Part shown: positions 15,443 to 24,753 of the stretch, piece by piece
Layout: every line of letters starts with the position of its first letter
Position numbering within the stretch: position 1 is the stretch's first letter
NCBI RefSeq assembly: GCF_936943645.1
Contig: NZ_CAKZJO010000062.1
Location: forward strand, 1-57,690
Length of the DNA: 57,690 nucleotides
Reading direction: 5' to 3'
From: an uncultured Bradyrhizobium sp.
Lineage (GTDB): Bacteria > Pseudomonadota > Alphaproteobacteria > Rhizobiales > Xanthobacteraceae
Notes under the pieces: model-generated
Database searches by the model: none
The model's input: only the letters and a program-made list of their open reading frames with translations
Told to the model about the DNA's origin: nothing
Translations under genes and position numbers: made by a program

Positions 15443-17935
15443 TCACGTCCCGCGCGGCTTGGCCCGGCGGGTGGGCACGGCGCTCGCGGGATCGTCGGGC
15501 CAGGGATGGCGCGGATAGCGGCCGCGCAGGTCGGAGCGGACCGCCGCATAACTGCCGCGCCAGAAGCCGGGAAGGTCGCGCGTCACCTGGACCGGGCGCT
15601 GTGCCGGCGACAGCAGCTCCAGCACCAACGGCACCTTGCCGGCAGCGACCGAGGGATGGGTGTTGAGGCCGAACAATTCCTGCAGCCGCACCGCGATGGT
15701 CGGCCCCTGCTCGGCCTCGTAGTCGATCGCGAGCACGCTTCCCGTCGGCGCCTCGAAATGCGTCGGCGCCTCGCGGTCGAGCCTCGCGCGCATGTCCCAC
15801 GGCAGCAGCGCCATCAGCGCATCGGAGAGATCGCCCGGCGAAATGTCCTTCAGTGCGATCTTGTCGTAGAGCGCCGGCACCAGCCAGTCGTCGCGCCGCG
15901 CGATCAATCCGTCATCCGTCAGGTCCGGCCAGCTGTCGCCCTCGGCCTTGCGCAGGAACATCACGCGGTCGCGCCATTGCTTGGCGGCCTTCGACCAGGG
16001 CAGCCGGTCGAGGCCGGCGGCGATCAACCCGTCGGCGAAAATGCGCGCGGTGTTCTCGGAGGGCGACACGGCCATGGTCGCTTCGGACAGCGTGATCGCA
16101 TGCAGCACACGCTTGCGCCGCGCGCGCAGCGCCATCGCGCCGCGGTCGAAGGTGATCTCGTCGGCGCTCTCGATATGCTCGGCAAAATGCTGCTCGATCG
16201 CGTCCTGCGAAATGGCCGCGGCGAGAAGGATGCGGCCGCTCGCGGCCGTGCCCGTCATCTCGCCGATCGCGATATAGGGCGCGCGGGCGAGCGAGGAGGT
16301 CTGCTCGACGGCGGCACCGCGGCCGTTGGCGAGCACGAAGCTGCCATTGCCACGATTGCGCGCGACCCGGTCCGGGAAGGCATAGGCAAGCATCAGCCCC
16401 GTAGAGAGATCCTCCTGCGGCCCCTCCTTCTCGGAGGCCGCGACCTGCGAGGCCCAGCGCCGCGCAAGGTCACGCGCGCTCGCGGCGCGCGGCGAGCGGT
16501 CGCGGCGGAACTGGTCGCGCCGGTGCTCGAGATCGACGCTGTCGCCGCCAAGCCCGCGCTCGGTGATGATGGCGGCGATCTCGGCCGCGGCCTCACCCTC
16601 GCCGGCACGGTGCGAATCCACGATCATGCGCGCAAGCCGTGGCGGCAGCGCCAACGCACGCAGGCTTTTTCCTTCGGCGGTGATGCGGCCGTCGCCATCG
16701 AGTGCGTTGAGCTCTTCGAGCAGGCTCTTGGCCTCTTTCCACGCGGGCCCCGGCGGCGGATCGAGGAACGACAGCGCGGCGGGATCGCTGACGCCCCATT
16801 GCGCGAGATCGAGCACCAGCGCAGACAAGTCGGCGCTCAGGATTTCCGGCTGGGTGTAGGGCGTGAGCGAAGCCGTCTGCGGCTCGTCCCAGAGCCGGTA
16901 GCAGACACCGGGCTCGGTGCGGCCGGCGCGGCCGCGGCGCTGGTCCACCGCCGCGCGCGAGGCGCGCACGGTCTCGAGCCGCGTCAGGCCGATGTCGGGC
17001 TCGTAGCGCGGCACGCGGGCGAGCCCGGAATCAACCACGATGCGCACGCCTTCGATCGTCAGCGAGGTCTCCGCGATCGAGGTCGCCAGCACGACCTTGC
17101 GCATGCCCTTGGGCGCCGGCGAAATGGCACGGTCCTGCACGGCGGCATCGAGCGCGCCGAACAGCGGCACGATCTCGATGGAGGCGTCCTGCACGCGCTC
17201 GGCGAGAAAGTTCTGGGTGCGGCGGATTTCGGCGGCGCCTGGCAGGAACGCCAGCACGGAGCCGCTGTCGGCCCGCAGCGCGGACGCGATCGCATCCGCC
17301 ATCTGCCGCTCGATCGGCGCATCCGCCTTGCGGCCGAGATAGCGCGTCTCGACCGGAAAGGCGCGTCCCTCGCTCTCGACGACGGGCGCATCGCCGAGCA
17401 GTTTTCCGACGCGCGCGCCATCGAGCGTCGCCGACATCACGAGGATGCGCAGGTCTTCGCGCAGGCCGGTCTGCGCATCGCGGGCCAGCGCGAGGCCCAT
17501 ATCGGCATCGAGCGAGCGCTCATGAAATTCGTCGAACAGGATGGCGGCAACGCCCGACAGCTCGGGATCGTCGAGGATCTGGCGGGTGAAGATGCCCTCG
17601 GTCACCACCTCGATGCGCGTGGTACGCGAGATTTTCGACCCGAACCGGACGCGATAACCGACGGTCTCACCGGCGCGCTCGCCCAGCGACTTGGCCATGC
17701 GGCCGGCACTCGCCCGCGCCGCGATACGGCGCGGCTCCAGCACGATGATCTTCTTGCCTTTGGCCCAGGGCGCGTCGAGCAGCGCCAGCGGGACGCGCGT
17801 GGTCTTGCCGGCGCCCGGGGGCGCCACCAGCACGGCCGCGTTATTGGCCTCCAGCGTGCGCGAGAGCTCGCCGAGCACGGCATCGATGGGTAAGGGCGTG
17901 TCGAAGCTGCGAGGCAAGTATCTATCCGTCGTCAT
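15443..17935 (-). CDS. hrpB: ATP-dependent helicase HrpB
   Basis: DEAH-type RNA helicase family, 830 residues from the ATG at 17935. Walker A APPGAGKTT is at 38-46, motif Ia EPRRIAARA follows at about 67-75, and motif II is DEFH at 135-138. The SAT motif lies in VMSATLDG and motif VI in QRRGRAGRTEPG. The HrpB-specific C-terminal domain ends with the W-rich segment LPGFWRGSYAAVR. A start seven codons earlier exists, and both ATGs lie inside an intergenic repeat. Confidence 0.93.
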   Translation of the reverse strand: MTTDRYLPRSFDTPLPIDAVLGELSRTLEANNAAVLVAPPGAGKTTRVPLALLDAPWAKGKKIIVLEPRRIAARASAGRMAKSLGERAGETVGYRVRFGSKISRTTRIEVVTEGIFTRQILDDPELSGVAAILFDEFHERSLDADMGLALARDAQTGLREDLRILVMSATLDGARVGKLLGDAPVVESEGRAFPVETRYLGRKADAPIERQMADAIASALRADSGSVLAFLPGAAEIRRTQNFLAERVQDASIEIVPLFGALDAAVQDRAISPAPKGMRKVVLATSIAETSLTIEGVRIVVDSGLARVPRYEPDIGLTRLETVRASRAAVDQRRGRAGRTEPGVCYRLWDEPQTASLTPYTQPEILSADLSALVLDLAQWGVSDPAALSFLDPPPGPAWKEAKSLLEELNALDGDGRITAEGKSLRALALPPRLARMIVDSHRAGEGEAAAEIAAIITERGLGGDSVDLEHRRDQFRRDRSPRAASARDLARRWASQVAASEKEGPQEDLSTGLMLAYAFPDRVARNRGNGSFVLANGRGAAVEQTSSLARAPYIAIGEMTGTAASGRILLAAAISQDAIEQHFAEHIESADEITFDRGAMALRARRKRVLHAITLSEATMAVSPSENTARIFADGLIAAGLDRLPWSKAAKQWRDRVMFLRKAEGDSWPDLTDDGLIARRDDWLVPALYDKIALKDISPGDLSDALMALLPWDMRARLDREAPTHFEAPTGSVLAIDYEAEQGPTIAVRLQELFGLNTHPSVAAGKVPLVLELLSPAQRPVQVTRDLPGFWRGSYAAVRSDLRGRYPRHPWPDDPASAVPTRRAKPRGT

Positions 17936-18017
17936 GCCCGGCCTTGTGCCGGGCATCCACGTTCTTCATCCGTGAGTGAACAGGACGTGGATGGCCGGGA
18001 CAAGCCCGGCCATGACG
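17928..18017. repeat. Inverted-repeat element overlapping the hrpB start
   Basis: GTCATGCCCGGCCTTGTGCC with GGGCATCCACG on one side, and CGTGGATGGCCGGGACAAG with CCCGGCCATGAC on the other, give a large inverted repeat about 90 bases long. Its left end contains the likely hrpB ATG, so part of the element is now coding or leader sequence. Confidence 0.8.
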
Positions 18018-18045
18018 CTTTTGGCTGCACAATAGTGTCTAACGA

Positions 18046-19362
18046 TCAGCCCTGCACCGGCGGGCGACCGATGCTGTCATAAGTGAAGCCGGCGGCTTCC
18101 ATCTCCTCGGGGCGGTAGATGTTGCGCAAGTCGACGACGACGGGCTGCGCCATGACGCTCTTCAGCCGGTCGAGATCGAGCGCACGGAACTGGACCCATT
18201 CGGTGACGATGACGAGTGCATCGGCGCCTTGCGCGCAGGTATAGGCATCCTCGCAATAGGTGATGCTGGGCAGCTCGCCCTTGGCCTGCTCCATGCCGAC
18301 GGGATCATATGCCTTGACCTTGGCGCCCATGTCGATCAGGCCCGTCACCAGCGGGATCGACGGCGCATCGCGCATGTCGTCGGTGTCGGGCTTGAAGGTG
18401 AGGCCGAGCACCGCGATGGTCTTGCCGCGCAGATTGCCGCCGAGCGCCTGGCTCACCTTGCGCGCCATCGCGCGCTTACGGTTCTCGTTCACCGCCAGCA
18501 CGGATTCGACGATGCGCAGGGAGACATCATAGTCCTGCGCGATCTTGATCAGCGCCTTGGTGTCCTTCGGGAAGCACGAGCCGCCGAAGCCGGGACCGGC
18601 ATGCAGGAACTTGGTGCCGATGCGGTTGTCGAGGCCAATGCCGCGCGCGACCTCCTGGACGTTGGCGCCGGCCTTTTCGGACAGGTCCGCGATCTCGTTG
18701 ATGAAGGTGATCTTGGTCGCCAGGAACGCGTTCGCGGCGTATTTGATCATCTCGGCGGTGCGGCGCGCGGTGAACATCAGCGGCGCCTGGTTCAGCGACA
18801 GCGGGCGGTAGATGTCGCCCATCACCTTGCGGCCGCGCTCGTCGGACGTGCCGACCACGACGCGATCGGGAAACTTGAAGTCGCGGATCGCGGCGCCCTC
18901 GCGGAGGAATTCCGGATTGGAGGCGACGACGACGTCGGCGTTGGGATTGGTCTCGCGGATGATCCGCTCGACCTCGTCGCCGGTGCCGACAGGCACGGTC
19001 GACTTCGTCACCACGACGGTGAAGCCGGACAGCGACTGCGCGATCTCCTTCGCGGCGGCGTAGACATAGGAGAGATCGGCATGACCGTCGCCGCGGCGCG
19101 ACGGCGTGCCGACCGCGATGAACACCGCATCGGCATCGGCGACCGGCTTCGACAGGTCGGTGGTGAAGTCGAGCCGCTTGGCCTTGACGTTGGTGGCAAC
19201 CAGCTCCTCGAGCCCGGGCTCGTAGATCGGGATCTCACCGCGGTGGAGCGCTGCGATCTTCTTCTCGTCCTTGTCGACGCAGGTGACGTCGTGACCGAAA
19301 TCGGCAAAGCAGGCGCCGGACACCAGTCCCACATAGCCCGTGCCGATCATCGCGATACGCAT
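18046..19362 (-). CDS. ugd: UDP-glucose 6-dehydrogenase
   Basis: Oxidises UDP-glucose to UDP-glucuronate with two NAD+ for exopolysaccharide and lipid precursor synthesis; cytoplasmic. It has 438 residues. The Rossmann motif is GTGYVGLVSG (7-16). The catalytic nucleophile is C263 in GFGGSCFPKDTKAL. The conserved TKSTVPVGTG segment is at 119-128 and NPEFLREG at 149-156. The C-terminal UDP-binding domain includes LGLTFKPDTDDMRDAPS. The leader contains a CCCGACGTCGGG palindrome. Confidence 0.95.
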   Translation of the reverse strand: MRIAMIGTGYVGLVSGACFADFGHDVTCVDKDEKKIAALHRGEIPIYEPGLEELVATNVKAKRLDFTTDLSKPVADADAVFIAVGTPSRRGDGHADLSYVYAAAKEIAQSLSGFTVVVTKSTVPVGTGDEVERIIRETNPNADVVVASNPEFLREGAAIRDFKFPDRVVVGTSDERGRKVMGDIYRPLSLNQAPLMFTARRTAEMIKYAANAFLATKITFINEIADLSEKAGANVQEVARGIGLDNRIGTKFLHAGPGFGGSCFPKDTKALIKIAQDYDVSLRIVESVLAVNENRKRAMARKVSQALGGNLRGKTIAVLGLTFKPDTDDMRDAPSIPLVTGLIDMGAKVKAYDPVGMEQAKGELPSITYCEDAYTCAQGADALVIVTEWVQFRALDLDRLKSVMAQPVVVDLRNIYRPEEMEAAGFTYDSIGRPPVQG

Positions 19363-19402
19363 GAAAAAGTCCCTGTCTTGAATTGGTTAACGAAAACGAA
19401 AT

Positions 19403-19414
19403 CCCGACGTCGGG
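19403..19414. promoter_or_regulatory. 12-bp perfect palindrome in the ugd promoter region
   Basis: CCCGACGTCGGG lies 41 bases upstream of the ugd ATG and about 150 bases upstream of the divergent acyltransferase. It is a candidate operator; no regulator is identified. Confidence 0.35.
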
Positions 19415-19564
19415 CGGTTTAGCATTTTCCCGAGCGGAAGGAACAGTCCGCATCGAAAAAAGCGGCACGAGAAGTGAATCGGTAAAGAAGTGAGAAACCG
19501 TAGCGGCCCCACACTGACCCACACCCGGACAGGACGGGTGGAACACGCCTCGAAAAGAGACACC

Positions 19565-20632
19565 ATGGCACCATCAGGCACAATCGGAGGCAGCGGACGC
19601 GCTAACGCCACGGCGGCCGGCCGTGTCGACTGGGTCGACTACGCCAAGGGCATCTGCATTATCATGGTCGTGATGATGCATTCGGTGCTGGGGGTCGAAC
19701 TCGCCGCCGGTCAGACTGGTTTCATGCATGTTGCGGTGGCCTTCGCAAAGCCGTTCCGAATGCCGGATTTCTTCCTGATCTCGGGCCTGTTCCTGCCGCT
19801 GGTGATCGACCGCGGCTGGCGGACCTATCTCGACCGCAAGGTCGTGCATTTCGCCTATTTTTATGTCGTCTGGGTGACGATCCAGTTCGGCTTCAAGGCG
19901 CCTTCCTTCGCGGCGGAGACGAGCTGGCACCATGTCGGCCTGTTGTATCTCGAATCCTTCGTCGAGCCGTTCGGCACGCTCTGGTTCATCTATCTGCTGC
20001 CGGTCTTCTTCGTCGTCACAAAACTGACACGCAAGGTTCCGCCGCTCGCGATCTGGCTCGTCGCCGCCGCGCTGGAGACGGCCCGCATCTCGACCGGCTG
20101 GACCGCCATCGACGAGTTCTGCGCGCGCTTCGTCTATTTCTATTCGGGCTATCTGTTCGCGCCTTACGTGTTCGCATTGTCGGACCGCGCGCGAAAACAC
20201 CCGGCGCTTGCGCTCGCAGCGCTCGCGACCTGGGCGCTGGTCAATGCCGGTCTCGTCGTGCTGGGCGCCAGCGAATGGAAGATCGTCTCGCTCGTGCTCG
20301 GCTTTGCCGGCGCCTGCGCCATCATCACGATGGGCACACTGCTCGCACGCGCGCAGTGGATGAACTTCTTGCGCTTCTGCGGCGAGCATTCGATCGTGAT
20401 CTATCTCGCCTTCTTCCTGCCGATGGCGACGACGCGGACGCTGCTGCTGCGCACCGGCATCATCCCCGACATCGGCACGGTGTCGCTGATCGTCACCGTC
20501 GCCGGCGTGCTCGGCGCGCTCGCGATCTGGCAGATCGCGTTGCGACTGAATGCGCACTTCCTGTTCGAGCGGCCGGACGCGTTCTGGATTGCGCCGAAGA
20601 AGGCGGGCGTGCGGTTGCAGGCGGCGGAGTAG
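19565..20632 (+). CDS. Acyltransferase 3 family integral membrane protein
   Basis: 355 residues from the ATG at 19565, preceded by GAAAAGAGA; a GTG 25 codons earlier is less likely. The family motif RVDWVDYAKGICIIMVVMMH opens the first helix, with the conserved His of the catalytic region at its end. R/D residues in SGLFLPLVIDRGW follow. About ten hydrophobic helices are visible. These proteins transfer acetyl, succinyl or similar groups to extracytoplasmic glycans or lipids. Divergence from ugd suggests polysaccharide decoration. Confidence 0.88.
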   Translation: MAPSGTIGGSGRANATAAGRVDWVDYAKGICIIMVVMMHSVLGVELAAGQTGFMHVAVAFAKPFRMPDFFLISGLFLPLVIDRGWRTYLDRKVVHFAYFYVVWVTIQFGFKAPSFAAETSWHHVGLLYLESFVEPFGTLWFIYLLPVFFVVTKLTRKVPPLAIWLVAAALETARISTGWTAIDEFCARFVYFYSGYLFAPYVFALSDRARKHPALALAALATWALVNAGLVVLGASEWKIVSLVLGFAGACAIITMGTLLARAQWMNFLRFCGEHSIVIYLAFFLPMATTRTLLLRTGIIPDIGTVSLIVTVAGVLGALAIWQIALRLNAHFLFERPDAFWIAPKKAGVRLQAAE

Positions 20633-20643
20633 CACCATTCTCG

Positions 20644-20675
20644 CTGTCGTCCCCGCGAATGCGGGGACGACGAGA
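20644..20675. repeat. Short hairpin repeat upstream of polA
   Basis: GTCCCCGC (from 20649) pairs with GCGGGGAC (to 20668), with flanks CTGTC and GACGAG. It is a minimal form of the family A ends, between the acyltransferase stop and the polA start. It may terminate the acyltransferase transcript. Confidence 0.6.
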
Positions 20676-20746
20676 GATGTGGGAATCCGGCCAAAAATCC
20701 CCCGTCCAAGGCTGTCAAAGCCCGCAAAAGTCCATACATTGCGGCC

Positions 20747-23700
20747 ATGCCCAAAACCTCCCCAAAGACCTCCGCCAAAGCTGACACCAAGGCCGCATCC
20801 AAGGCCACATCCAAGGCCGCCGCCGAGACCAAGCCGGCCGCGCCAGCTGCTGCCAAACCGGTTTCGGCAAAGGCGGCCGGCAAGGGCGACCACATCTTCC
20901 TGGTCGACGGTTCCGGCTACATCTTCCGCGCCTATCACGCGCTGCCGCCGCTGAACCGCAAGTCCGACGGCCTGCAGGTCAACGCCGTGCTCGGCTTCTG
21001 CAACATGCTGTGGAAGCTGCTCCGCGACATGCCCGCCGACAACCGGCCGACGCATCTGGCGATCGTGTTCGACAAGTCGGAAGTCACGTTCCGCAACAAG
21101 ATCTATTCCGAATACAAGGCCCACCGGCCGCCGGCGCCCGAGGATCTCATTCCGCAATTCGCGCTGATCCGCGAAGCGGTGCGTGCGTTCGACCTGCCCT
21201 GCCTGGAACAGGGCGGCTTCGAGGCCGACGATCTCATCGCGACCTATGCGCGCCAGGCCAGCGAGCGCGGCGCCACCACGACCATCGTGTCCTCCGACAA
21301 GGACCTGATGCAGCTCGTGAACGACAAGATCACGATGTACGACACCATGAAGGACCGCCGCATCGGCATTCCTGAAGTGATCGAGAAGTTCGGCGTGCCG
21401 CCGGAGAAGGTCGTCGAAGTGCAGGCCCTCGCCGGCGATTCCACGGACAACGTGCCCGGCGTGCCCGGCATCGGCATCAAGACGGCGGCGCAGCTCATCG
21501 TCGAATATGGCGACCTCGAGCAATTGCTGTTCCGCGCCACCGAGATCAAGCAGCCGAAGCGGCGCGAGGCGCTGATCGAGAACGCGGAGAAGGCGCGGAT
21601 CTCGCGACAACTGGTGCTGCTCGACGACAAGGTGAAGCTGGACGTGCCGCTCGACGATCTCGCCGTCCACGAGCCTGATGCCCGCAGGCTGATCGCCTTC
21701 CTCAAGGCGATGGAGTTCACGACGCTGACGCGCCGCGTCGCCGACTATTCGCAGATCGACCCTGCCAATGTCGACGCCGATGCATCGAACAGCAGCGGCG
21801 CCAGGGCCGGCGGAGCGGCCCCAGCAACATCGTCCCAGGCTTCCGGTGATCTCTTCGCCACGCCGGCGGCCGCGGCAACGGGCGGCGACAAGGGTGACAA
21901 ATCGGCGAGCCTCAAGGGTGCGCCGATCTCGCTGTCTGCCGCGCGCGAGGAGGCCCTTCGCAAGCTTCCGGTCGATCGAACCAAATATCAGGCGATCAAG
22001 ACGCTCAAGGAGCTCAACGCCTTCATCGGACGCATCCATGACACCGGTCATGTCGCGATCGAGCTCAAGGCCAACTCCATCGATCCGATGCAAGCCGATT
22101 TCTGCGGCATTGCACTGGCGCTGGCGCCGAACGAGGCCTGCTATGTGCCGCTGGCGCACAAGCAGTCCGGCGGTGGCGCCGGCCTGTTCGACGCCGGCCT
22201 CGCGCCGGACCAAGTCAAGCATGAGGATGCGATCGAATCGCTGCGGCCGGTGCTGGAATCACCGGGCATTCTCAAGGTCGGCTTCGACGTCAAATTTGCC
22301 GCTTTGATGCTGGCGCAGCACGGCATCACCTTGCGCAACGCCGACGATGCCAAGCTGATCTCCTACGTGCTCGACGCCGGGCGCGGCTCGCAGGAACTCG
22401 AGTCGCTGTCCGAGCGCTGGTTCGGCCATGCCATGCTGAAGGAGAGCGAGCTGCTCGGCAGCGGCAAGGGCAAGATCACCTTCGACCAGGTGCCGATCGA
22501 CAAAGCCGCCACGCTGTCGGCCGAAGGCGCCGACATCGCCCTGCGGCTCTGGCGCGTGCTAAAGCCGCGCCTCGTCGCCGAGCACATGACGACCGTCTAT
22601 GAGACGCTGGAGCGACCGCTGGTCTCGGTGCTGGCGCGGATGGAGCGGCGCGGCATCTCGATCGACCGCCAGGTGCTGTCACGCCTCTCCGGCGACTTTG
22701 CCCAGACCGCCGCGCGCGTCGAGGCCGAGATTCAGGAGATCGCGGGGGAGCCGGTCAATGTCGGCAGCCCCAAGCAGATCGGAGACATCCTGTTCGGCAA
22801 GATGGGCTTGTCGGGCGGCACCAAGACCAAGACCGGCGCGTGGTCCACCACCGCCCAGGTGCTCGACGATCTCGCCGAGCAGGGCCACGATCTCCCGAAG
22901 AAGATTCTGGAGTGGCGCCAGGTCTCGAAACTGAAATCGACCTACACCGATGCGCTGCCGACTTACGTCAATCCGCAGACCCATCGCGTCCACACGACCT
23001 ACGCGCTGGCTGCGACCACGACGGGCCGGCTGTCCTCGAACGAGCCGAACCTGCAGAACATCCCTGTTCGTACCGAGGACGGCCGCAAGATCCGCCGCGC
23101 CTTCATCGCAACGAAGGGCCACAAGCTCGTTTCCGCCGACTATTCGCAGATCGAGCTGCGCCTGCTGGCGGAGATCGCCGACATTCCCGTGCTGAAGCAG
23201 GCGTTCCGCGACGGCCTCGACATTCACGCCATGACGGCGTCGGAAATGTTCGGCGTTCCGATCAAGGGCATGCCGAGCGAGATCCGCCGCCGCGCCAAGG
23301 CGATCAATTTCGGCATCATCTACGGCATCTCCGCGTTCGGCCTCGCCAACCAGCTCGGCATCGCGCGCGAGGAAGCCTCCGCCTACATCAAGAAATATTT
23401 CGAGCGCTTCCCCGGCATCCGCGCCTACATGGACGAGACGCGGGATTTCTGCCGACAGCATGGCTACGTCACCACGCTGTTCGGCCGCAAATGCCACTAC
23501 CCCGATATCAAGGCCTCCAACGCCTCGGTGCGCGCCTTCAACGAGCGCGCGGCGATCAACGCGCGACTGCAGGGCACCGCCGCCGACATCATCCGCCGCG
23601 CCATGACCCGGGTCGAGGACGCGCTCGCCGCGAAGAAGCTGTCGGCGCAGATGCTGCTGCAGGTGCACGACGAGCTGATCTTCGAGGTGCCCGACGCCGA

Positions 23701-23824
23701 AGTCGAGGCGACGCTGCCGGTCGTGCAGCACGTGATGCAGGACGCGCCGTTCCCCGCCGTGCTGCTCTCGGTGCCGCTGCATGTCGATGCACGCGCGGCG
23801 AACAACTGGGACGAGGCGCATTAG
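20747..23824 (+). CDS. polA: DNA polymerase I with eroded 3'-5' exonuclease site
   Basis: Repair and Okazaki-fragment polymerase, 1025 residues. A Lys/Ala/Thr/Pro-rich extension (1-46) precedes the 5' nuclease (about 47-330; FLVDGSGYIFRAYHALP, EADDLIATYA, GIGIKTAAQL). A Gly/Ala/Ser-rich linker spans about 336-392. In the 3'-5' exonuclease domain (about 410-615) the positions equivalent to E. coli D355, E357, D424, Y497 and D501 read E439, K441, A518, L590 and G594, so proofreading is probably lost. The polymerase domain is intact: motif A DYSQIELRL, motif B RRRAKAINFGIIYG, motif C VHDEL. Confidence 0.96.
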   Translation: MPKTSPKTSAKADTKAASKATSKAAAETKPAAPAAAKPVSAKAAGKGDHIFLVDGSGYIFRAYHALPPLNRKSDGLQVNAVLGFCNMLWKLLRDMPADNRPTHLAIVFDKSEVTFRNKIYSEYKAHRPPAPEDLIPQFALIREAVRAFDLPCLEQGGFEADDLIATYARQASERGATTTIVSSDKDLMQLVNDKITMYDTMKDRRIGIPEVIEKFGVPPEKVVEVQALAGDSTDNVPGVPGIGIKTAAQLIVEYGDLEQLLFRATEIKQPKRREALIENAEKARISRQLVLLDDKVKLDVPLDDLAVHEPDARRLIAFLKAMEFTTLTRRVADYSQIDPANVDADASNSSGARAGGAAPATSSQASGDLFATPAAAATGGDKGDKSASLKGAPISLSAAREEALRKLPVDRTKYQAIKTLKELNAFIGRIHDTGHVAIELKANSIDPMQADFCGIALALAPNEACYVPLAHKQSGGGAGLFDAGLAPDQVKHEDAIESLRPVLESPGILKVGFDVKFAALMLAQHGITLRNADDAKLISYVLDAGRGSQELESLSERWFGHAMLKESELLGSGKGKITFDQVPIDKAATLSAEGADIALRLWRVLKPRLVAEHMTTVYETLERPLVSVLARMERRGISIDRQVLSRLSGDFAQTAARVEAEIQEIAGEPVNVGSPKQIGDILFGKMGLSGGTKTKTGAWSTTAQVLDDLAEQGHDLPKKILEWRQVSKLKSTYTDALPTYVNPQTHRVHTTYALAATTTGRLSSNEPNLQNIPVRTEDGRKIRRAFIATKGHKLVSADYSQIELRLLAEIADIPVLKQAFRDGLDIHAMTASEMFGVPIKGMPSEIRRRAKAINFGIIYGISAFGLANQLGIAREEASAYIKKYFERFPGIRAYMDETRDFCRQHGYVTTLFGRKCHYPDIKASNASVRAFNERAAINARLQGTAADIIRRAMTRVEDALAAKKLSAQMLLQVHDELIFEVPDAEVEATLPVVQHVMQDAPFPAVLLSVPLHVDARAANNWDEAH

Positions 23825-23904
23825 GGACTGCTTCTTCAGCTCCCCCGCTTACGCCAGCCGTCGCCACACACTCGGTGCCTAGTGCGCAATTGCGCACGGG
23901 CGCA

Positions 23905-24010
23905 GGGACCCATAACCGCAGGGTCGGGTTTGGCGAAGATTGCCCATGACCATCTCGTGTCAAACGTCTCCCTGGGGGTATGGGTCCCCGCGTTCGCGGG
24001 GACGACGGTG
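23905..24010. repeat. Composite inverted-repeat element, family A
   Basis: GGGACCCATAACCGCAGGG on the left and CTCCCTGGGGGTATGGGTCC followed by CCGCGTTCGCGGGGACGACG on the right. The left outer arm is missing, so this copy is asymmetrical. Just before it, TGCGCAATTGCGCA forms a separate palindrome at about 23883-23896. It fills most of the 285-base gap between polA and the LysE-family gene. Confidence 0.75.
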
Positions 24011-24109
24011 GGGTGAGATGCGGGGCTCAATTGTACTCCGAGCAATTGCGCGATGGCCCCACCGATCCGCGCATATTAGAACCGGGCGATCTCCCACCCC
24101 GGTTTATCC

Positions 24110-24745
24110 ATGCCCCACACCTCCGCCCTGCTCGGCTTCGCCCTCGTCTGCCTCGGTCTCGTGCTCACGCCGGGACCGAACATGATTTACCTGATCTCGC
24201 GCTCGATCACGCAAGGCCCCGCGGCCGGCATCGTCTCGCTGGGCGGCGTCGCGCTCGGCTTCGTGTTCTACATGCTGTGTGCGGCGTTCGGCATCACGGC
24301 GCTGCTGCTCGCCATTCCCTTTGCCTATGATGCGCTGCGCTTTGCCGGCGCCGGCTATCTGCTCTGGCTCGCCTGGCAGGCCGTGAAGCCGGGCGGACGC
24401 TCGCCGTTCCAGGTGAAGCAGCTCGCGATCGACAGCCCGCGCAAATTGTTCGCGATGGGCTTCGTCACCAACCTGCTCAACCCGAAGATCGCGATGCTGT
24501 ATCTGGCGCTGCTGCCGCAGTTCATCGATCCCGCCGCCGGCAGCGTGCTGACGCAATCGATGCTGCTGGGAGCGATCCAGATTGCGATCAGCGTCAGCGT
24601 GAATGCGATGATCGCGCTCGCCGCCGGATCGATCGCGCTGTTCCTGGGACGCCGGCCGAGCTGGATGCTGGTTCAGCGCTGGCTGATGGGCACGGTGCTG
24701 GCAGGGCTCGCGGTGCGGATGGCGGTCGAAGCGAAGAAGGTGTGA
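24110..24745 (+). CDS. LysE/RhtB-family amino acid exporter
   Basis: 211 residues, six predicted helices. The family hallmarks are the N-terminal LTPGPNMIYLISRSITQG (residues 20-37) and the conserved FVTNLLNPKIAMLYLALLPQ segment in the middle. It exports amino acids or homoserine-lactone-like compounds by proton antiport in the inner membrane. Substrate not determinable; the gene stands alone between two repeat clusters. Confidence 0.92.
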   Translation: MPHTSALLGFALVCLGLVLTPGPNMIYLISRSITQGPAAGIVSLGGVALGFVFYMLCAAFGITALLLAIPFAYDALRFAGAGYLLWLAWQAVKPGGRSPFQVKQLAIDSPRKLFAMGFVTNLLNPKIAMLYLALLPQFIDPAAGSVLTQSMLLGAIQIAISVSVNAMIALAAGSIALFLGRRPSWMLVQRWLMGTVLAGLAVRMAVEAKKV

Positions 24746-24753
24746 GGGCACTT

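Noticed and set aside
15506..17893. 795-codon plus-strand frame antisense to hrpB
   Set aside because: Shadow of hrpB; no start signal or recognisable domain, whereas hrpB has complete helicase motifs.
19574..22222. 882-codon minus-strand open frame over the acyltransferase and polA genes
   Set aside because: Its composition (Arg, Gly, Asp, His-rich) is that of a GC-rich shadow frame, no motif is visible, and two genes with full family motifs are on the other strand.
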